The notes: generated by a model not told the origin, from the letters alone. A stretch of 64,000 nt of DNA from Multivorans sp965232105 (GCA_965232105.1 OZ246956.1:4278001-4342000), one strand, 5' to 3'; counted from the first letter of the stretch, positions 43,641 through 52,772 are shown. Translations and numbers: made by a program.

Positions 43641-45647
43641 ATGCTTGGCCAGAGGTCTTGTCGGGGTCTGAGGTGGCTGCCAGTCGGGCTTGCGATGGCG
43701 ATCGGGGCGACGGTGGCCGCGTTGGCCCAGGAACCCGCCGACACGGACTGGCTGGTTGTTACCGGCAACAACGCGAGTCAGCGGTATGCGCCGCTTGGGC
43801 AGATCGATCGGGACAACTTCGGGGAACTCGAGGTCGCCTGGCGATGGTTGTCGCCGGACAACGAGTTGATGACCGGCGATGTCGGAACGGGCGGGCGGCG
43901 CATGGTGCCGCGGAACCATGAGGCGATTCCGATCAAGGTGGGTGACCGGCTCTATGTGACGACCGGCTACGGGCAGATCGCGGCGATCGATATCGAGCAG
44001 GGGAAGAGCTCCTGGACCTACGATCCGAAGGCCTACGCTCACGGCCGGCCGACGAACCTCGGCTTCACGCACCGGGGCGCCGCGTACTGGAAGGACCCGG
44101 ACCTGCCCGGCGAAGGCGGCCGGCTGGTGTGGGCTGGAGGCGACTCCTTCCTGCGCGCGGTCGACACGCTGAGCGGCGAACCGATCGCGTCGTTCGGAGA
44201 CGGCGGCGGGGTCGACCTGACCCTCGGTCTGCACCGCGAGGTGTCGCGCCGGGTCTACAGCGTGAGCTCGCCGGTCACGCTGTGCCGCGACGTGGTGATC
44301 GTCGGCTCTTCGATCTCGGACGGTCCGCGCGCGCCGGAGGGGCCGCCGGGGGACGTGCGCGGATTCGACGTCCGCACCGGGGAGCAGCTCTGGACCTTCC
44401 ACTCCGTCCCGCAGGAGGGGGAACCCGGGCGCGATACGTGGGAGAACGGTTCGTGGAAGGTCAGCGGCAACACGAACGTATGGACCCTGATGAGTGCGGA
44501 CCCGGAGCTCGGCCTCGCCTACCTGCCGTTCGGAACGCCGACCAACGACTGGTACGGCGGGCACCGCCTCGGCGACAACCTCTACGCCGAGTCGCTCGTC
44601 GCGGTCGACTGCGAGACCGGTGAGCGGCGCTGGCACTTCCAGACGGTCCACCACGGCCTGTGGGACTACGACCTGCCGACGCCGGCGATCATCGGCGACA
44701 TCGAGGTCGAGGGCCGCTCGATCCGCGCGGCGATGCAGCTCTCCAAGCAGGGCTTCCTCTACGTCTTCGACGCCCGCACTGGCGAAGACGTCTGGCCGAT
44801 TCTGGAGCGCGAAGTGCCGCAGTCCGGCATTGTCGGCGAGCGGACATCGCCGACGCAACCCTTCCCCACCAGGCCGCCGGCCTTCGAACGCCAGGGCATC
44901 GGCCCGGACGATCTGATCGACTTCACGCCGGAACTCCGCGCCGAGGCGATGGCGATTCTCTCCCAGTACCAGTACGGCCCGATCTTCACGCCGCCCACGG
45001 AACGCGGCACGTTTCTGATGCCCGGCTACGGCGGCGGCGCGAGCTGGCCCGGTGGCGCGTTCGACCCGGAGACCGGCATGCTCTACGTGCCGTCCTTCAC
45101 CTGGCCCGTGGTCAACACGCTCCGCAAGCCGGACGCGAGCCGGTCGTCCTTCGACTACGTCGGCCGCATCAACAGCGATGTCCGCGGGCCCCGCGACCTG
45201 CCCCTGGTCAAGCCGCCCTACTCACGGGTCACCGCCTACGAGTTGAACCGCGGCGAGATCGGCTGGACCGTGCCCCTGGGCTACGGCCCGCGGCGCCATC
45301 CGGACCTGGCCGCGCTCGACCTGCCGCCGCTCGGTTCGGGCGCCCGCGGCCACGTCGTGGCAACGAAGACGCTCCTGTTCGTGACCTCCGGCCGGTCGCT
45401 CGCCTTCCGCGGGATCGACCGGGAGGCCACAGCCGAGGGCGCGGGACGCGACGACTGGCGCGTCGAGACGCCGGCGCTGCGGGCGTTCGACAAGATGACG
45501 GGGGAACTCGTTGGCGAGATCGAGCTCCCGGCGCACACCGACGGCAGTCCGATCACCTTCCTGCATCACGGCCGGCAATACCTGGTGTTCGCGCTCGGCG
45601 GACGCGGCGCGCCGTTCGAGTTGATCGCCTACCGGCTGCCGGCCTGA
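43641..45647 (+). CDS. PQQ-dependent dehydrogenase, glucose/quinate-type quinoprotein propeller
   Basis: A 668-aa exported protein. ATG at 43641 precedes a signal peptide (GLRWLPVGLAMAIGATVAALA); the open frame upstream runs through the inverted-repeat element. The propeller begins WLVVTGNNASQRYAPLGQIDRDN and holds the typical HFQTVHHGLWDYDLPTPAII block, TKQGFLYVFD-like SKQGFLYVFDARTGEDVWPI, SPTQPFPTRPPAFERQGI and SFTWPVVNTLR. These match soluble or membrane-linked quinoprotein sugar dehydrogenases rather than the alcohol type. No N-terminal membrane domain and no heme motif are present, so electrons must pass to a separate acceptor. Substrate unknown. Confidence 0.88.
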   Translation: MLGQRSCRGLRWLPVGLAMAIGATVAALAQEPADTDWLVVTGNNASQRYAPLGQIDRDNFGELEVAWRWLSPDNELMTGDVGTGGRRMVPRNHEAIPIKVGDRLYVTTGYGQIAAIDIEQGKSSWTYDPKAYAHGRPTNLGFTHRGAAYWKDPDLPGEGGRLVWAGGDSFLRAVDTLSGEPIASFGDGGGVDLTLGLHREVSRRVYSVSSPVTLCRDVVIVGSSISDGPRAPEGPPGDVRGFDVRTGEQLWTFHSVPQEGEPGRDTWENGSWKVSGNTNVWTLMSADPELGLAYLPFGTPTNDWYGGHRLGDNLYAESLVAVDCETGERRWHFQTVHHGLWDYDLPTPAIIGDIEVEGRSIRAAMQLSKQGFLYVFDARTGEDVWPILEREVPQSGIVGERTSPTQPFPTRPPAFERQGIGPDDLIDFTPELRAEAMAILSQYQYGPIFTPPTERGTFLMPGYGGGASWPGGAFDPETGMLYVPSFTWPVVNTLRKPDASRSSFDYVGRINSDVRGPRDLPLVKPPYSRVTAYELNRGEIGWTVPLGYGPRRHPDLAALDLPPLGSGARGHVVATKTLLFVTSGRSLAFRGIDREATAEGAGRDDWRVETPALRAFDKMTGELVGEIELPAHTDGSPITFLHHGRQYLVFALGGRGAPFELIAYRLPA

Positions 45648-45678
45648 CCCGTTCAGGCGCTTGGCCGGCCGCTCCGCA

Positions 45679-46161
45679 TCACGAGAGCAGCCGTCGATCC
45701 CACCACACGGGCGTCTCCAGCCCGACCTCGATTCGCAGGCCCTCGTACTCCGGGTGGCGAGTGTTGATCACCACGTTGCGCTCCATGCGCGCGACGACCG
45801 AAGGCACGACGAGGACGACACTGCGGCGCTCCTGGTACCACGCGCTGCCGAGGCGCCGGGCCGCGTCCTCGTCGGGATGGAAACACTCCGGCAGAACGTC
45901 GGGCGTGACGACCTCGTAGCTGGTTCCCGCGGGTATGGCAGCCTCCACGAAGTGCTGGTTGCGCGGCGTCGTGAGATGCCAGCGCGCCAGCACCTCGAGC
46001 AGGGCAGTCGAGTAGTTCTCGGAGGCGTAGATCACCTCGGCGCCGTACTCGTGCCATCGACCCGAGGAGCGGCGCGCCCCTTGCGCGCTCCACACTGGGA
46101 ACACTCCGTTCGCGTCGCCGACGCGAAAGACGCGCATCGGCGCCGCCAGAACAGGCGCCAT
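45679..46161 (-). CDS. RES-domain toxin (NAD-degrading type) of a RES-Xre pair
   Basis: A 160-aa protein with the RES-domain signatures: MRVFRVGD at the start, RRSSGRWHEYGAEVIYASEN (Arg and Tyr of the NAD-binding site), YSTALLEVLARW (Glu and Ser), and SAWYQERRSVVLVVPSVVAR. RES toxins degrade NAD+ by phosphorolysis or hydrolysis. The start ATG at 46161 overlaps the antitoxin stop (ATGA), the usual arrangement for this family, and removes the longer open frame. Antitoxin upstream, toxin downstream, both on the minus strand. Confidence 0.93.
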   Translation of the reverse strand: MAPVLAAPMRVFRVGDANGVFPVWSAQGARRSSGRWHEYGAEVIYASENYSTALLEVLARWHLTTPRNQHFVEAAIPAGTSYEVVTPDVLPECFHPDEDAARRLGSAWYQERRSVVLVVPSVVARMERNVVINTRHPEYEGLRIEVGLETPVWWDRRLLS

Positions 46162-46646
46162 CAGACGGGAATGCCGGCCTGGGCCCTGCGAATCAGCTTC
46201 AGCACGGCCCGCGCGCCCGCGGCGCCGGAGCACGCCACCTCGAGCGGCGTCCGGTTCTCCAGCAGAGGATGCCGATTGGTCAGAAAGCCCTCGATCAGTT
46301 CCCGCTCCCCGTGGTACGCCCGGCTCAACACGTCGACGACGCGTACCAGTTCGTAGAGCCTCTCGCTCATCTCTCTCGACAGCGGCTTGCCCGCGTTGCG
46401 GGCGCGCCGCAGCGTCGCCTCGGGAATCACTGGTCCCACGACGTTCATCCGGCCGAGAACGTCGACCAGCACCGACGCGGCATCCGGGTGCAATCCGCCG
46501 CCGACGCGGTCCGCGAGCTGAACGTCGGTCAGCACTTCACCCTCGATCCCGAGGAGCGTCGCCACGCGGCCAGTCTCCGTTAGCGGGAGGTCCGTCGGGG
46601 TGGCGTAGGACTCGAGTACGGCAGCTTTCTCGGTATCGTTCGTCAT
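46161..46646 (-). CDS. Xre/MbcA/ParS-type antitoxin of the RES-Xre pair (DUF2384)
   Basis: A 161-aa antitoxin. The N-terminal half (TGRVATLLGIEGEVLTDVQLADRVGGGL) contains the Xre-like helix-turn-helix; the C-terminal half is the toxin-binding DUF2384 domain (SERLYELVRVVDVLSRAYHGERELIEGFLTNRHPLLENRTPLEVA). The complex normally represses its own promoter, and two palindromes overlapping the start support that here. The start is ATG at 46646, inside the first palindrome. Confidence 0.93.
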   Translation of the reverse strand: MTNDTEKAAVLESYATPTDLPLTETGRVATLLGIEGEVLTDVQLADRVGGGLHPDAASVLVDVLGRMNVVGPVIPEATLRRARNAGKPLSREMSERLYELVRVVDVLSRAYHGERELIEGFLTNRHPLLENRTPLEVACSGAAGARAVLKLIRRAQAGIPV

Positions 46647-46674
46647 ATGACGATGGTATCTCCGTCATTTGACG
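46641..46674. promoter_or_regulatory. Twin palindromic operators of the RES-Xre operon
   Basis: CGTCATATGACG (46641-46652, perfect 12-bp palindrome overlapping the antitoxin start) and CGTCATTTGACG (46663-46674, one mismatch in symmetry) are 22 bp centre to centre, about two helical turns. On the minus strand a TTGACC lies just upstream and TACCAT about 18 bp further on, so the operators cover the whole promoter. Confidence 0.75.
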
Positions 46675-46678
46675 CAGG

Positions 46679-47431
46679 TCAAGAGCTCATCACCAGCGTC
46701 CACAATCGACGGGTAGCGACGCCGTCCGTGCCGACAGCACTGCATGTGATCGCGTACCAGCCAACGAGGGTTGCTGCAACGCCCGCATCACGGTCGATCG
46801 TCGCACGGAGCCGCAGGTCTCCGCTGCGCTCCGCTCCCTTCGCGCCGTCCCGCCGTTCGAGTTCGACATCCGAAAACCCGAGCACACGGCGATGGACCGG
46901 AAACAGGGCCTTGTACGCGCTCTCCTTGGCCGAGAACGCGAGCGTGAACATCTCCTCCCTGGTCAGGTCGCCGTTCACGCCCCATCGGAGATCGAGCTCC
47001 CGGTCGGTCAAGACCCGCGGTCCAAGACGCGCAGCCTGACCCGCGGAAACGACACGTTCCACGTCGACGCCGAGACCCCGGCAACAGCTCGCGGAAGCGA
47101 CCGCAGCGAAGCCAAAGCCGGCGCCGTGGGAAATCGAACCGACCACCCCGCCGGGCCACAGCGGGACTTCGTCGTCGTCCGCGGCGACATCGCCCTCGGC
47201 GATGGCTGTTCCCAACAAGTCCGACAGAGCACGCCGAGCGCTGATGCGACCCGCCAGGTACTCCCGGCGGCGCTTGTCGATGGAGCGTTCGAGGGAGGCC
47301 GGAAGAGTGATCTCCAGACGCTCCGCCTCGTCGCGGAGGTCCTCAATCCGGCCGATCCGGTGCGCCGCCGCGCTGATGTGGCGAGGAAGGTGGCGCGCCA
47401 GGCTGGGAGGAACTCCGTTGGCGGCCTTCAC
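46679..47431 (-). CDS. 4'-phosphopantetheinyl transferase (Sfp/EntD-like)
   Basis: A 250-aa enzyme that transfers the phosphopantetheine arm from CoA to carrier proteins. Motifs in order: an N-terminal SLERSIDKRRREYLAGRISARRAL segment that contacts CoA, VGSISHGAGFGFAAVA, GLGVDVERVV with the magnesium-binding Asp and Glu, and FTLAFSAKESAYKALFPV with the catalytic Glu and Lys. The start is GTG at 47431, overlapping the stop of the DCC gene (GTGA). No polyketide or peptide synthetase is in the window, so it may serve acyl carrier protein or clusters elsewhere. Confidence 0.92.
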   Translation of the reverse strand: MKAANGVPPSLARHLPRHISAAAHRIGRIEDLRDEAERLEITLPASLERSIDKRRREYLAGRISARRALSDLLGTAIAEGDVAADDDEVPLWPGGVVGSISHGAGFGFAAVASASCCRGLGVDVERVVSAGQAARLGPRVLTDRELDLRWGVNGDLTREEMFTLAFSAKESAYKALFPVHRRVLGFSDVELERRDGAKGAERSGDLRLRATIDRDAGVAATLVGWYAITCSAVGTDGVATRRLWTLVMSS

Positions 47432-47895
47432 GCCAGGAAGTAGCGCCGCTGTTCCGGCGTCGGCACCGGGCACTCGGCCAGCCGCCGGCCGACGCGCTGG
47501 CGATTCCTCGCCACCTGCCCGTAGCCCCAGTCCAGAATCGCCCGGGGCGCCACCCACGGCAGCAACGCCAGCCATCGCTCGGGCCCTCGCAGCCGGGACG
47601 CGAGCCAGATCACCGCCTCGCTGCGCACACGGATTTCACCTGCCGAATCAGCCGGCGCTCCGCCCTGGTCCGGGTCGCCACCGGGGAAGCTCTGGATCAC
47701 CATGCTGTCGACCCCGGCGAGGTCGGGCCGTAGATCGATCAGGCGACCGAACAACTCGCCGTCCTGGGGCGCGAAGCGGACCCCCTGGGGCACGCCCCGG
47801 GCCAGACACCGCGCCACGGACCAGTTGCAGAGCGCGCAGTCCGCGTCGTAGTAGACGATGACGCTCGCCGGCCAAGGCTCGAAGCGCTTGTCCAT
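47428..47895 (-). CDS. DCC-family (DUF393) thiol-disulfide oxidoreductase-like protein
   Basis: A 155-aa protein with the family signature near the N-terminus: VIVYYDADCALCNWSVARCLARG, where Asp and the CxxC pair (Cys-Ala-Leu-Cys) give the DCC name. It continues with RFAPQDGELFGRL, SEAVIWLASRLRGPERWLALLPWV and a C-terminal RQRVGRRLAECP. The fold is thioredoxin-like; the true substrate is unknown. It is sandwiched between a thioredoxin-like gene (7 bp upstream) and the transferase gene, in the hflX operon. Confidence 0.88.
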   Translation of the reverse strand: MDKRFEPWPASVIVYYDADCALCNWSVARCLARGVPQGVRFAPQDGELFGRLIDLRPDLAGVDSMVIQSFPGGDPDQGGAPADSAGEIRVRSEAVIWLASRLRGPERWLALLPWVAPRAILDWGYGQVARNRQRVGRRLAECPVPTPEQRRYFLA

Positions 47896-47902
47896 GGCGG
47901 CG

Positions 47903-48424
47903 CTACCGGTTGGCCGCCTCGTCGAGGACCCGCAGAAACGTCCGGCCGCTCATGAGTTGCGGAGCACCGCCGACCATTTCCATGCGCTCGACGTAGGACG
48001 CCGTCCGGCCGTCGGCGCTGTACATCACCAGCGTCGGATAGCCGCGCACTCCGAATCTCCGGGCCAACTGGCTCTCGCGGCCGCCCGATTCGGGGTTGAG
48101 GCGCACGGCGAGTACCGCATCGAGATAGCTGTCGACCTCCGCGTCCGTAAGCAGCTCCCGCTCGAACTGCCGGCAGTACGGGCACCAGTCGGTGTAGATG
48201 TAGAGGAACAGGGGCAGGTTGTCGCGCTCCTGAACCTCCAGCGCCCGCGCCAGACCGGCCGCTCCCTCGTACCAACCCTCGAAGTCCGGAAGCCTGGGCG
48301 AGTCGGCCGCCGCCGCGGGGAGCGCATACGTGACGAGCGCAACGAAACCGGCCAGGACGAGAACCGCGATTCCCGCCAGACCTGCTCCCAGACCCCACCG
48401 CCGCATGCCGGGACAGCACCTCAT
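47903..48424 (-). CDS. Membrane-anchored thioredoxin-like protein (WCPYC)
   Basis: A 173-aa protein with an N-terminal helix (LGAGLAGIAVLVLAGFVALVTYALP) and a thioredoxin-like domain with the active site TDWCPYCRQFERELL near residue 75, followed by cis-Pro segment RGYPTLVMYSADG. It most resembles single-domain DsbD/SoxW-like thioredoxin-fold reductants anchored to the inner membrane and facing the periplasm. ATG at 48424 is used, 16 bp after hflX; a longer frame overlaps hflX and would be non-coding. It would supply or accept electrons for periplasmic disulfides. Confidence 0.85.
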   Translation of the reverse strand: MRCCPGMRRWGLGAGLAGIAVLVLAGFVALVTYALPAAAADSPRLPDFEGWYEGAAGLARALEVQERDNLPLFLYIYTDWCPYCRQFERELLTDAEVDSYLDAVLAVRLNPESGGRESQLARRFGVRGYPTLVMYSADGRTASYVERMEMVGGAPQLMSGRTFLRVLDEAANR

Positions 48425-48440
48425 GGCGTGACCGAGACTA

Positions 48441-50111
48441 TCACCCGGCCGCCGCCGCGCCGTGGTTCGGGGCCGCTCCCGGCAGCAGCGGCACGGTCCT
48501 GCCCATCGCCTCCTCGGCGGCGTCCACGAGCCGGTCCAGACCCGCCCGCGTGTGCGCGCTGACGGCGATCGCATCGAGCCGATCCGCCAGCAGGCCGGCG
48601 CGCTCGTCCGTCACCAGATCGCACTTGTTCAACACGACCAGCAGCGGCTTCGAACCGAGCGACAACTCCTCGATCAGCCCGTCCACCGCTTCCGCCTTGG
48701 TCCGCCACGCCGGATCGGAACCATCGACGACGTGGAGCAGCAGATCCGCGTCGCCGAGTTCCTCCAGGGTGGCCCGGAACGCCCGCACGAGGTCCGGCGG
48801 GAGTTCGGCGATGAATCCGACCGTGTCGGTGATCACGACCTCGCCCTCCCTCGGAAAGCGAATCCGCCGGCTGGTCGGGTCCAGGGTCACGAAGAGCTGC
48901 GACGCGGTTTCCACCGAACTGCGGGTCAGCGCGTTGAGGAGCGTGCTCTTGCCGGCGTTCGTATAGCCGATCAGGGACAGCACCGGCACCCGCCGGTCGC
49001 GCCGCCGGCTGCGGGCAACGTCCCGCTGCCGCGACAGCCGTTCGACCTGCTTCTCGAGCTTGCGGATCCGGTCGCGAATACGACGGCGCCCCACCTCAAG
49101 GACCGTTTCGCCCGGCCCTCGGCCGCCGATGCCTCCCGCGAGCCGGGACAGTCCCTTGTCCTTCTCGGTCAGCCGCGGCAGGGAGTACCGCAACTGGGCC
49201 AGTTCGACCTGCAGCTTGCCGTCCCGCGAGCGGGCACGCTGCGCGAACACGTCCAGAATCAGTTGGGTGCGGTCGATCGCCTTCAGGCCGGTCGCGTCCT
49301 CGAACGCTCGAGCCTGTGCAGGCTTCAGGTCGATGTCGAAGATCGCGACCTCGGCGCCCGCGCGCATGCTCTGCAGCACGATTTCCGTCAGCTTGCCCCG
49401 CCCCACGACGGTTCGAGGGTGAATACGCGAACGGCGCTGACGCATCACGCCCGCGACTTCGACACCGGCCGAGCGCACGAGCTCGACCGTCTCCCTGAAG
49501 TGGCCATCGTCCGGTCTGACACCGATCACGAGGGCGCGCTCGCGCTGCGCTTCGCGGCCGCCGCGCCGCCGGCCCATTTCCCGTTCGACGGCCCGGATCG
49601 TCGCCGCGAAGTCGAGGTCCAGTTCGTAGACCTGCGGCGCGTCGACGCGAAGGAACTGTGCCGACCCGGCAGTGACGTCCGCCGCGGGTTCGGGCGCCAG
49701 GTAGGCCACTTCGATACCGCCCGCGGAACCGTCCTCGAGGGCCTGGACCACCGCGACCATGTCCAGTCGCAGCAGGGCCAGATCGTTCAGGTCGTCGGCC
49801 GTCAGACTCTCGCCCCGCAGGTGGGTATGGACGAGACGCAGCCGCCGGAAGCGTCCCGGGCCTCCCCTGAGGCGCCCGATGTCCGGAATCTCGAGCTGCC
49901 TGGCATCGCCGACGATCACCTTGCTGACCGCACCGTCGCGGGTCAACAGCACGCCGACCTGACGTCCGATCTCTCGGGACAGCGAGCACAGATGACGGGC
50001 CAGCTCGGTCGACACGACCTGGTCCGGGCGGACCTTCCGCCGGTAGGTGCGCTCGAGAGCGCCTCGCTGCGCGGCCCTGAGTCCGCGAACGTCGCCGTGA
50101 AGGGGTCTCAT
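48441..50111 (-). CDS. hflX: GTPase HflX
   Basis: A 556-aa ribosome-associated GTPase. The N-terminal HflX domain contains RIHPRTVVGRGKLTEIVLQ and ELAQLRYSLPRL, a coiled coil follows (IRKLEKQVERLSRQRD), then a TRAFAC GTPase: GYTNAGKSTLLNAL (P-loop), DPTSRRI, ITDTVGFIAELPPDLV (G3), LNKCD (G4) and SAH (G5). The protein is longer than the E. coli enzyme because of an N-terminal extension of about 150 residues. HflX splits stalled or heat-damaged 70S ribosomes. ATG at 50111; a TTG lies three codons earlier. Confidence 0.95.
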   Translation of the reverse strand: MRPLHGDVRGLRAAQRGALERTYRRKVRPDQVVSTELARHLCSLSREIGRQVGVLLTRDGAVSKVIVGDARQLEIPDIGRLRGGPGRFRRLRLVHTHLRGESLTADDLNDLALLRLDMVAVVQALEDGSAGGIEVAYLAPEPAADVTAGSAQFLRVDAPQVYELDLDFAATIRAVEREMGRRRGGREAQRERALVIGVRPDDGHFRETVELVRSAGVEVAGVMRQRRSRIHPRTVVGRGKLTEIVLQSMRAGAEVAIFDIDLKPAQARAFEDATGLKAIDRTQLILDVFAQRARSRDGKLQVELAQLRYSLPRLTEKDKGLSRLAGGIGGRGPGETVLEVGRRRIRDRIRKLEKQVERLSRQRDVARSRRRDRRVPVLSLIGYTNAGKSTLLNALTRSSVETASQLFVTLDPTSRRIRFPREGEVVITDTVGFIAELPPDLVRAFRATLEELGDADLLLHVVDGSDPAWRTKAEAVDGLIEELSLGSKPLLVVLNKCDLVTDERAGLLADRLDAIAVSAHTRAGLDRLVDAAEEAMGRTVPLLPGAAPNHGAAAAG

Positions 50112-50127
50112 TCGGGCCAACCGCCGG

Positions 50128-50511
50128 TTTTGAGTCGCAAAGTCAAGAAACTGCTATGCTTGCCGCCTCGGCGGCGACGCTGGCCCCACTTGGCACGCGC
50201 CGCGCACTCGACAGTACGAGTCAGCGCTTGGCTTCAGCCTTTGTCCTTTAGACAATCCGTCCATTCAGAGACGACTCAGGTCGCCCGAGGGCCGTCTAGA
50301 CAGCCCGTCGTGCACTCAAGGCTACACCCGCCGCCGACTGGAATGACGATCCGGTTCTTCAAGCTTCTCGCGCAGGTGGAACTGCAGCGAACGCGGGGCA
50401 GCCGCCCAGCGGATTCCGTTCACGGAGTTCCGCCGTGGCCCGGCGCCCGCGCAACCGGAAGCGTCCCACCCGACTCAACCGACGGCGCACTCGCCGTCAC
50501 CCGGAGATTTT
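50128..50511 (+). promoter_or_regulatory. Promoter and long leader of the RNase E/G gene
   Basis: TATGCT at 50155-50160 has a TTGAGT (50130-50135) 19 bp upstream, a moderately good promoter reading towards the RNase gene. The following 350 bases before the GTG start hold no ORF with a ribosome site, so this is a long 5' leader. The E. coli rne gene has a similar-length leader used for autoregulation. Confidence 0.4.
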
Positions 50512-52563
50512 GTGACCCGAAGAATGCTCATCAACGCGCAGAGCTCGACCGAGCTCCGCATCGCCATCGCCAACGACTCGGTACTCGAAGACCTGAAGGT
50601 CGACATCGCCGAGCGTGGTCTGACCCGCGGCAACATCTACTACGGCAAGATCGCGAACATTGAACCGAGCCTGAACGCCGCGTTCATCGACTACGGCGCT
50701 CCGAAGCACGGCTTCCTGGCCATTCAGGACGTGGTGCCCGACGCGTACTACCAGGCGGTCTCCAAGTCGAAGCGGCCGAAGATCGAGGACGTGCTCGTCC
50801 GCGGCCGTCCGATCGTCGTTCAGATCACCCGCGAGCCCGAGGGCAACAAGGGCGCCGCCCTGACGACCAACCTGAGTCTGGCGGGCCGCTACCTCGTTCT
50901 CTCTCCCTTCGACAAGACCTGCGGCGTCTCCCGCAAGGTCGACACGGAGGAAGTCCGCCTCAAGCTGAAGGCGTTGGCGGAGTCCTTGCCGGTACCGGAC
51001 GGCGGTGGCGTGATCGTGCGGACCAACGCCCTGGGCCAGACGAAGACGGCGCTCAGCCGGGACATGAACGCACTGCTGCGCCTGTGGAAGCGCATTTCCC
51101 GCGATGCCCGCGACTCGAAGGGCACGAAGCTCCTCTACAGCGACCAGGACATCGTGCTCCAGGGGCTCCGCGACTACCTGGACAGCTCGATCCAGGAGGT
51201 CTGGGTCGATGAGGACACCGCCTACGGCCGCGCCGAGCAATACATGCGGGCCTTCATGCCCCGCAGCAAGACGTCTCTCAACCGCTACACCGGCCGCCGG
51301 CCGCTCTTTTCGGTCTACGACCTGGAACCCCAGATCGAGAACATCTTCGAACGACGAGCCGAGCTGCCCTCGGGCGGTTCGATCGTGATCGACCCGACCG
51401 AGGCGCTGACCGCGATCGACGTGAACTCGGGCCGCTCCAAGAAGGGGTCGAGCCAGGAAGAAACCGCGGTGAACACGAACGTCGAGGCCGCGGCGGAGGT
51501 CGGCCGGCAACTCCGGCTGCGCGATATCGGCGGCCTGCTCGTCGTCGATTTCATCGACATGCGCAGCCCCCGCAACCGGCGCAAGGTCGAGAAGGCGATG
51601 AAGGACGCGATGAAGGCGGACAAAGCGCGCTTCAGCGTCGGCCGGATCAGCGCCAACGGACTGCTCGAAATCAACCGCCAGCGCATCCACCAGGCGCTCC
51701 AGTTGCGGACCCACGGCGATTGCCCCAACTGCGCCGGCACCGGCCGCGTCGCCAGTCCGGACCTCGTCGCCCTGCGTCTGCTGCGGAACATCGAGTCCCA
51801 CGGCGCCGGCGGCTACATGCGCGGCGTGCAGATTGCCGCGCAACCTGAGCTGGCCGATTTCGTCCAGAACCGTCATCGTCAGGCGCTCGTCAACCTGGCC
51901 AGTGAGTTCGATCTCGAGATCGAGATTTCGGGGCAGCCGCAAATGGAGGGTCGCGAGCCGGACATCAGTTGGATCGCGCGCGACCTGGCCGACGTGAAGA
52001 AGAGGGAGAAGGAAGAGGCCAATGAGAAGAGGCTCGAGCAGGAAATGCTGGCCACACCCTCGATTGGCGACACCGACGACGAATCGGTAGAGCCCGAGGC
52101 CGAAGCCGAGGACCGCGTCGCCGAAGCCGAGGACCTCGCCGCTGAAGCCGGCGAGAGCACGGGGGAGAGTCCGCCGAAGCGACGGCGCCGGCGCGGCGGA
52201 CGGAGGCGGCGGTCCACAGCCGCTCGCAAGGCGAAGGCGAAGGAGGAGGCGCCCGGGGACAAAGCCCCCAAGGAGGACCGCGCCGCCAAACAGGACGGCG
52301 CCGGAAGGGCGAAGAAGAGCACGAGGAAACCCGCCGCCAGGACGAAGAAGACGGCCGGAACGGAAGCCATCAAGGTGCCAGGCATCGACACTCCCGCGGC
52401 CGACGCCGCGGACGGAAGCGGCACGGACAGCGAGTCGGCCGCGGCAAGCGGCAACGGAACACCGCGCCCAACCAAGCGCCGCAGGCGAAGGCGGAGGCGG
52501 CCCCGCAGGTCGCCGAGTTCCGCGGCAAGCGGCGACTCGTCACCGGCCGAGACGAGCCCCTGA
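50512..52563 (+). CDS. Ribonuclease E/G family endoribonuclease with basic C-terminal tail
   Basis: A 683-aa protein. The GTG at 50512 follows a GGAG site. Catalytic core: S1-like domain near residues 35-120 (GNIYYGKIANIEPSLNAAFIDYG), then GSIVIDPTEALTAIDVNSGRS and GGLLVVDFIDMRSPRNRRKVE, supplying the two metal-binding aspartates, and the zinc-link CPNCAGTG (residues ~404-411). After residue ~490 comes a long low-complexity tail: an acidic stretch, two arginine clusters (KRRRRRGGRRRR, TKRRRRRRRRPRR) and Lys/Ala repeats, suited to RNA or partner binding. It processes rRNA and degrades mRNA. Whether it is the E or G type is not decided by sequence alone. Confidence 0.95.
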   Translation: MTRRMLINAQSSTELRIAIANDSVLEDLKVDIAERGLTRGNIYYGKIANIEPSLNAAFIDYGAPKHGFLAIQDVVPDAYYQAVSKSKRPKIEDVLVRGRPIVVQITREPEGNKGAALTTNLSLAGRYLVLSPFDKTCGVSRKVDTEEVRLKLKALAESLPVPDGGGVIVRTNALGQTKTALSRDMNALLRLWKRISRDARDSKGTKLLYSDQDIVLQGLRDYLDSSIQEVWVDEDTAYGRAEQYMRAFMPRSKTSLNRYTGRRPLFSVYDLEPQIENIFERRAELPSGGSIVIDPTEALTAIDVNSGRSKKGSSQEETAVNTNVEAAAEVGRQLRLRDIGGLLVVDFIDMRSPRNRRKVEKAMKDAMKADKARFSVGRISANGLLEINRQRIHQALQLRTHGDCPNCAGTGRVASPDLVALRLLRNIESHGAGGYMRGVQIAAQPELADFVQNRHRQALVNLASEFDLEIEISGQPQMEGREPDISWIARDLADVKKREKEEANEKRLEQEMLATPSIGDTDDESVEPEAEAEDRVAEAEDLAAEAGESTGESPPKRRRRRGGRRRRSTAARKAKAKEEAPGDKAPKEDRAAKQDGAGRAKKSTRKPAARTKKTAGTEAIKVPGIDTPAADAADGSGTDSESAAASGNGTPRPTKRRRRRRRRPRRSPSSAASGDSSPAETSP

Positions 52564-52614
52564 CGCGTCGGTCTCGCCTGGCCCAAGCTCCTAACCCCTT
52601 GCGAACATGGAGGT

Positions 52615-52643
52615 TTGACAAGGACGGGGCGAATCCATAACTA
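52615..52643 (+). promoter_or_regulatory. Strong sigma-70-like promoter of an intergenic RNA
   Basis: TTGACA at 52615-52620 and TAACTA at 52638-52643 are separated by 17 bp, about 50 bp after the RNase E/G stop. Transcription should begin near 52650. Confidence 0.65.
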
Positions 52644-52772
52644 TTCCTTCGTAGTTCGTTCCGCTCGCGTCGCGAGGCGTCGGCGGCGGTCCCGGGGTCA
52701 TTCGGGGCGATCCCGCGACCGGGTGGGGTGGGACCCACCACTTGTGGATGTGCCCGGAAAGGAGGTGGTCTA

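Noticed and set aside
42129..44858. A 909-codon minus-strand frame across the FadJ-like gene, the palindromic element and the PQQ gene
   Set aside because: It runs through an intergenic element and two clear plus-strand genes, with no domain signal; an antisense shadow.
50343..50663. ORF starting MTIRFFKLLAQVELQ in the RNase E/G leader
   Set aside because: No ribosome site; it runs out of frame into the RNase gene and turns into an Arg-rich shadow.
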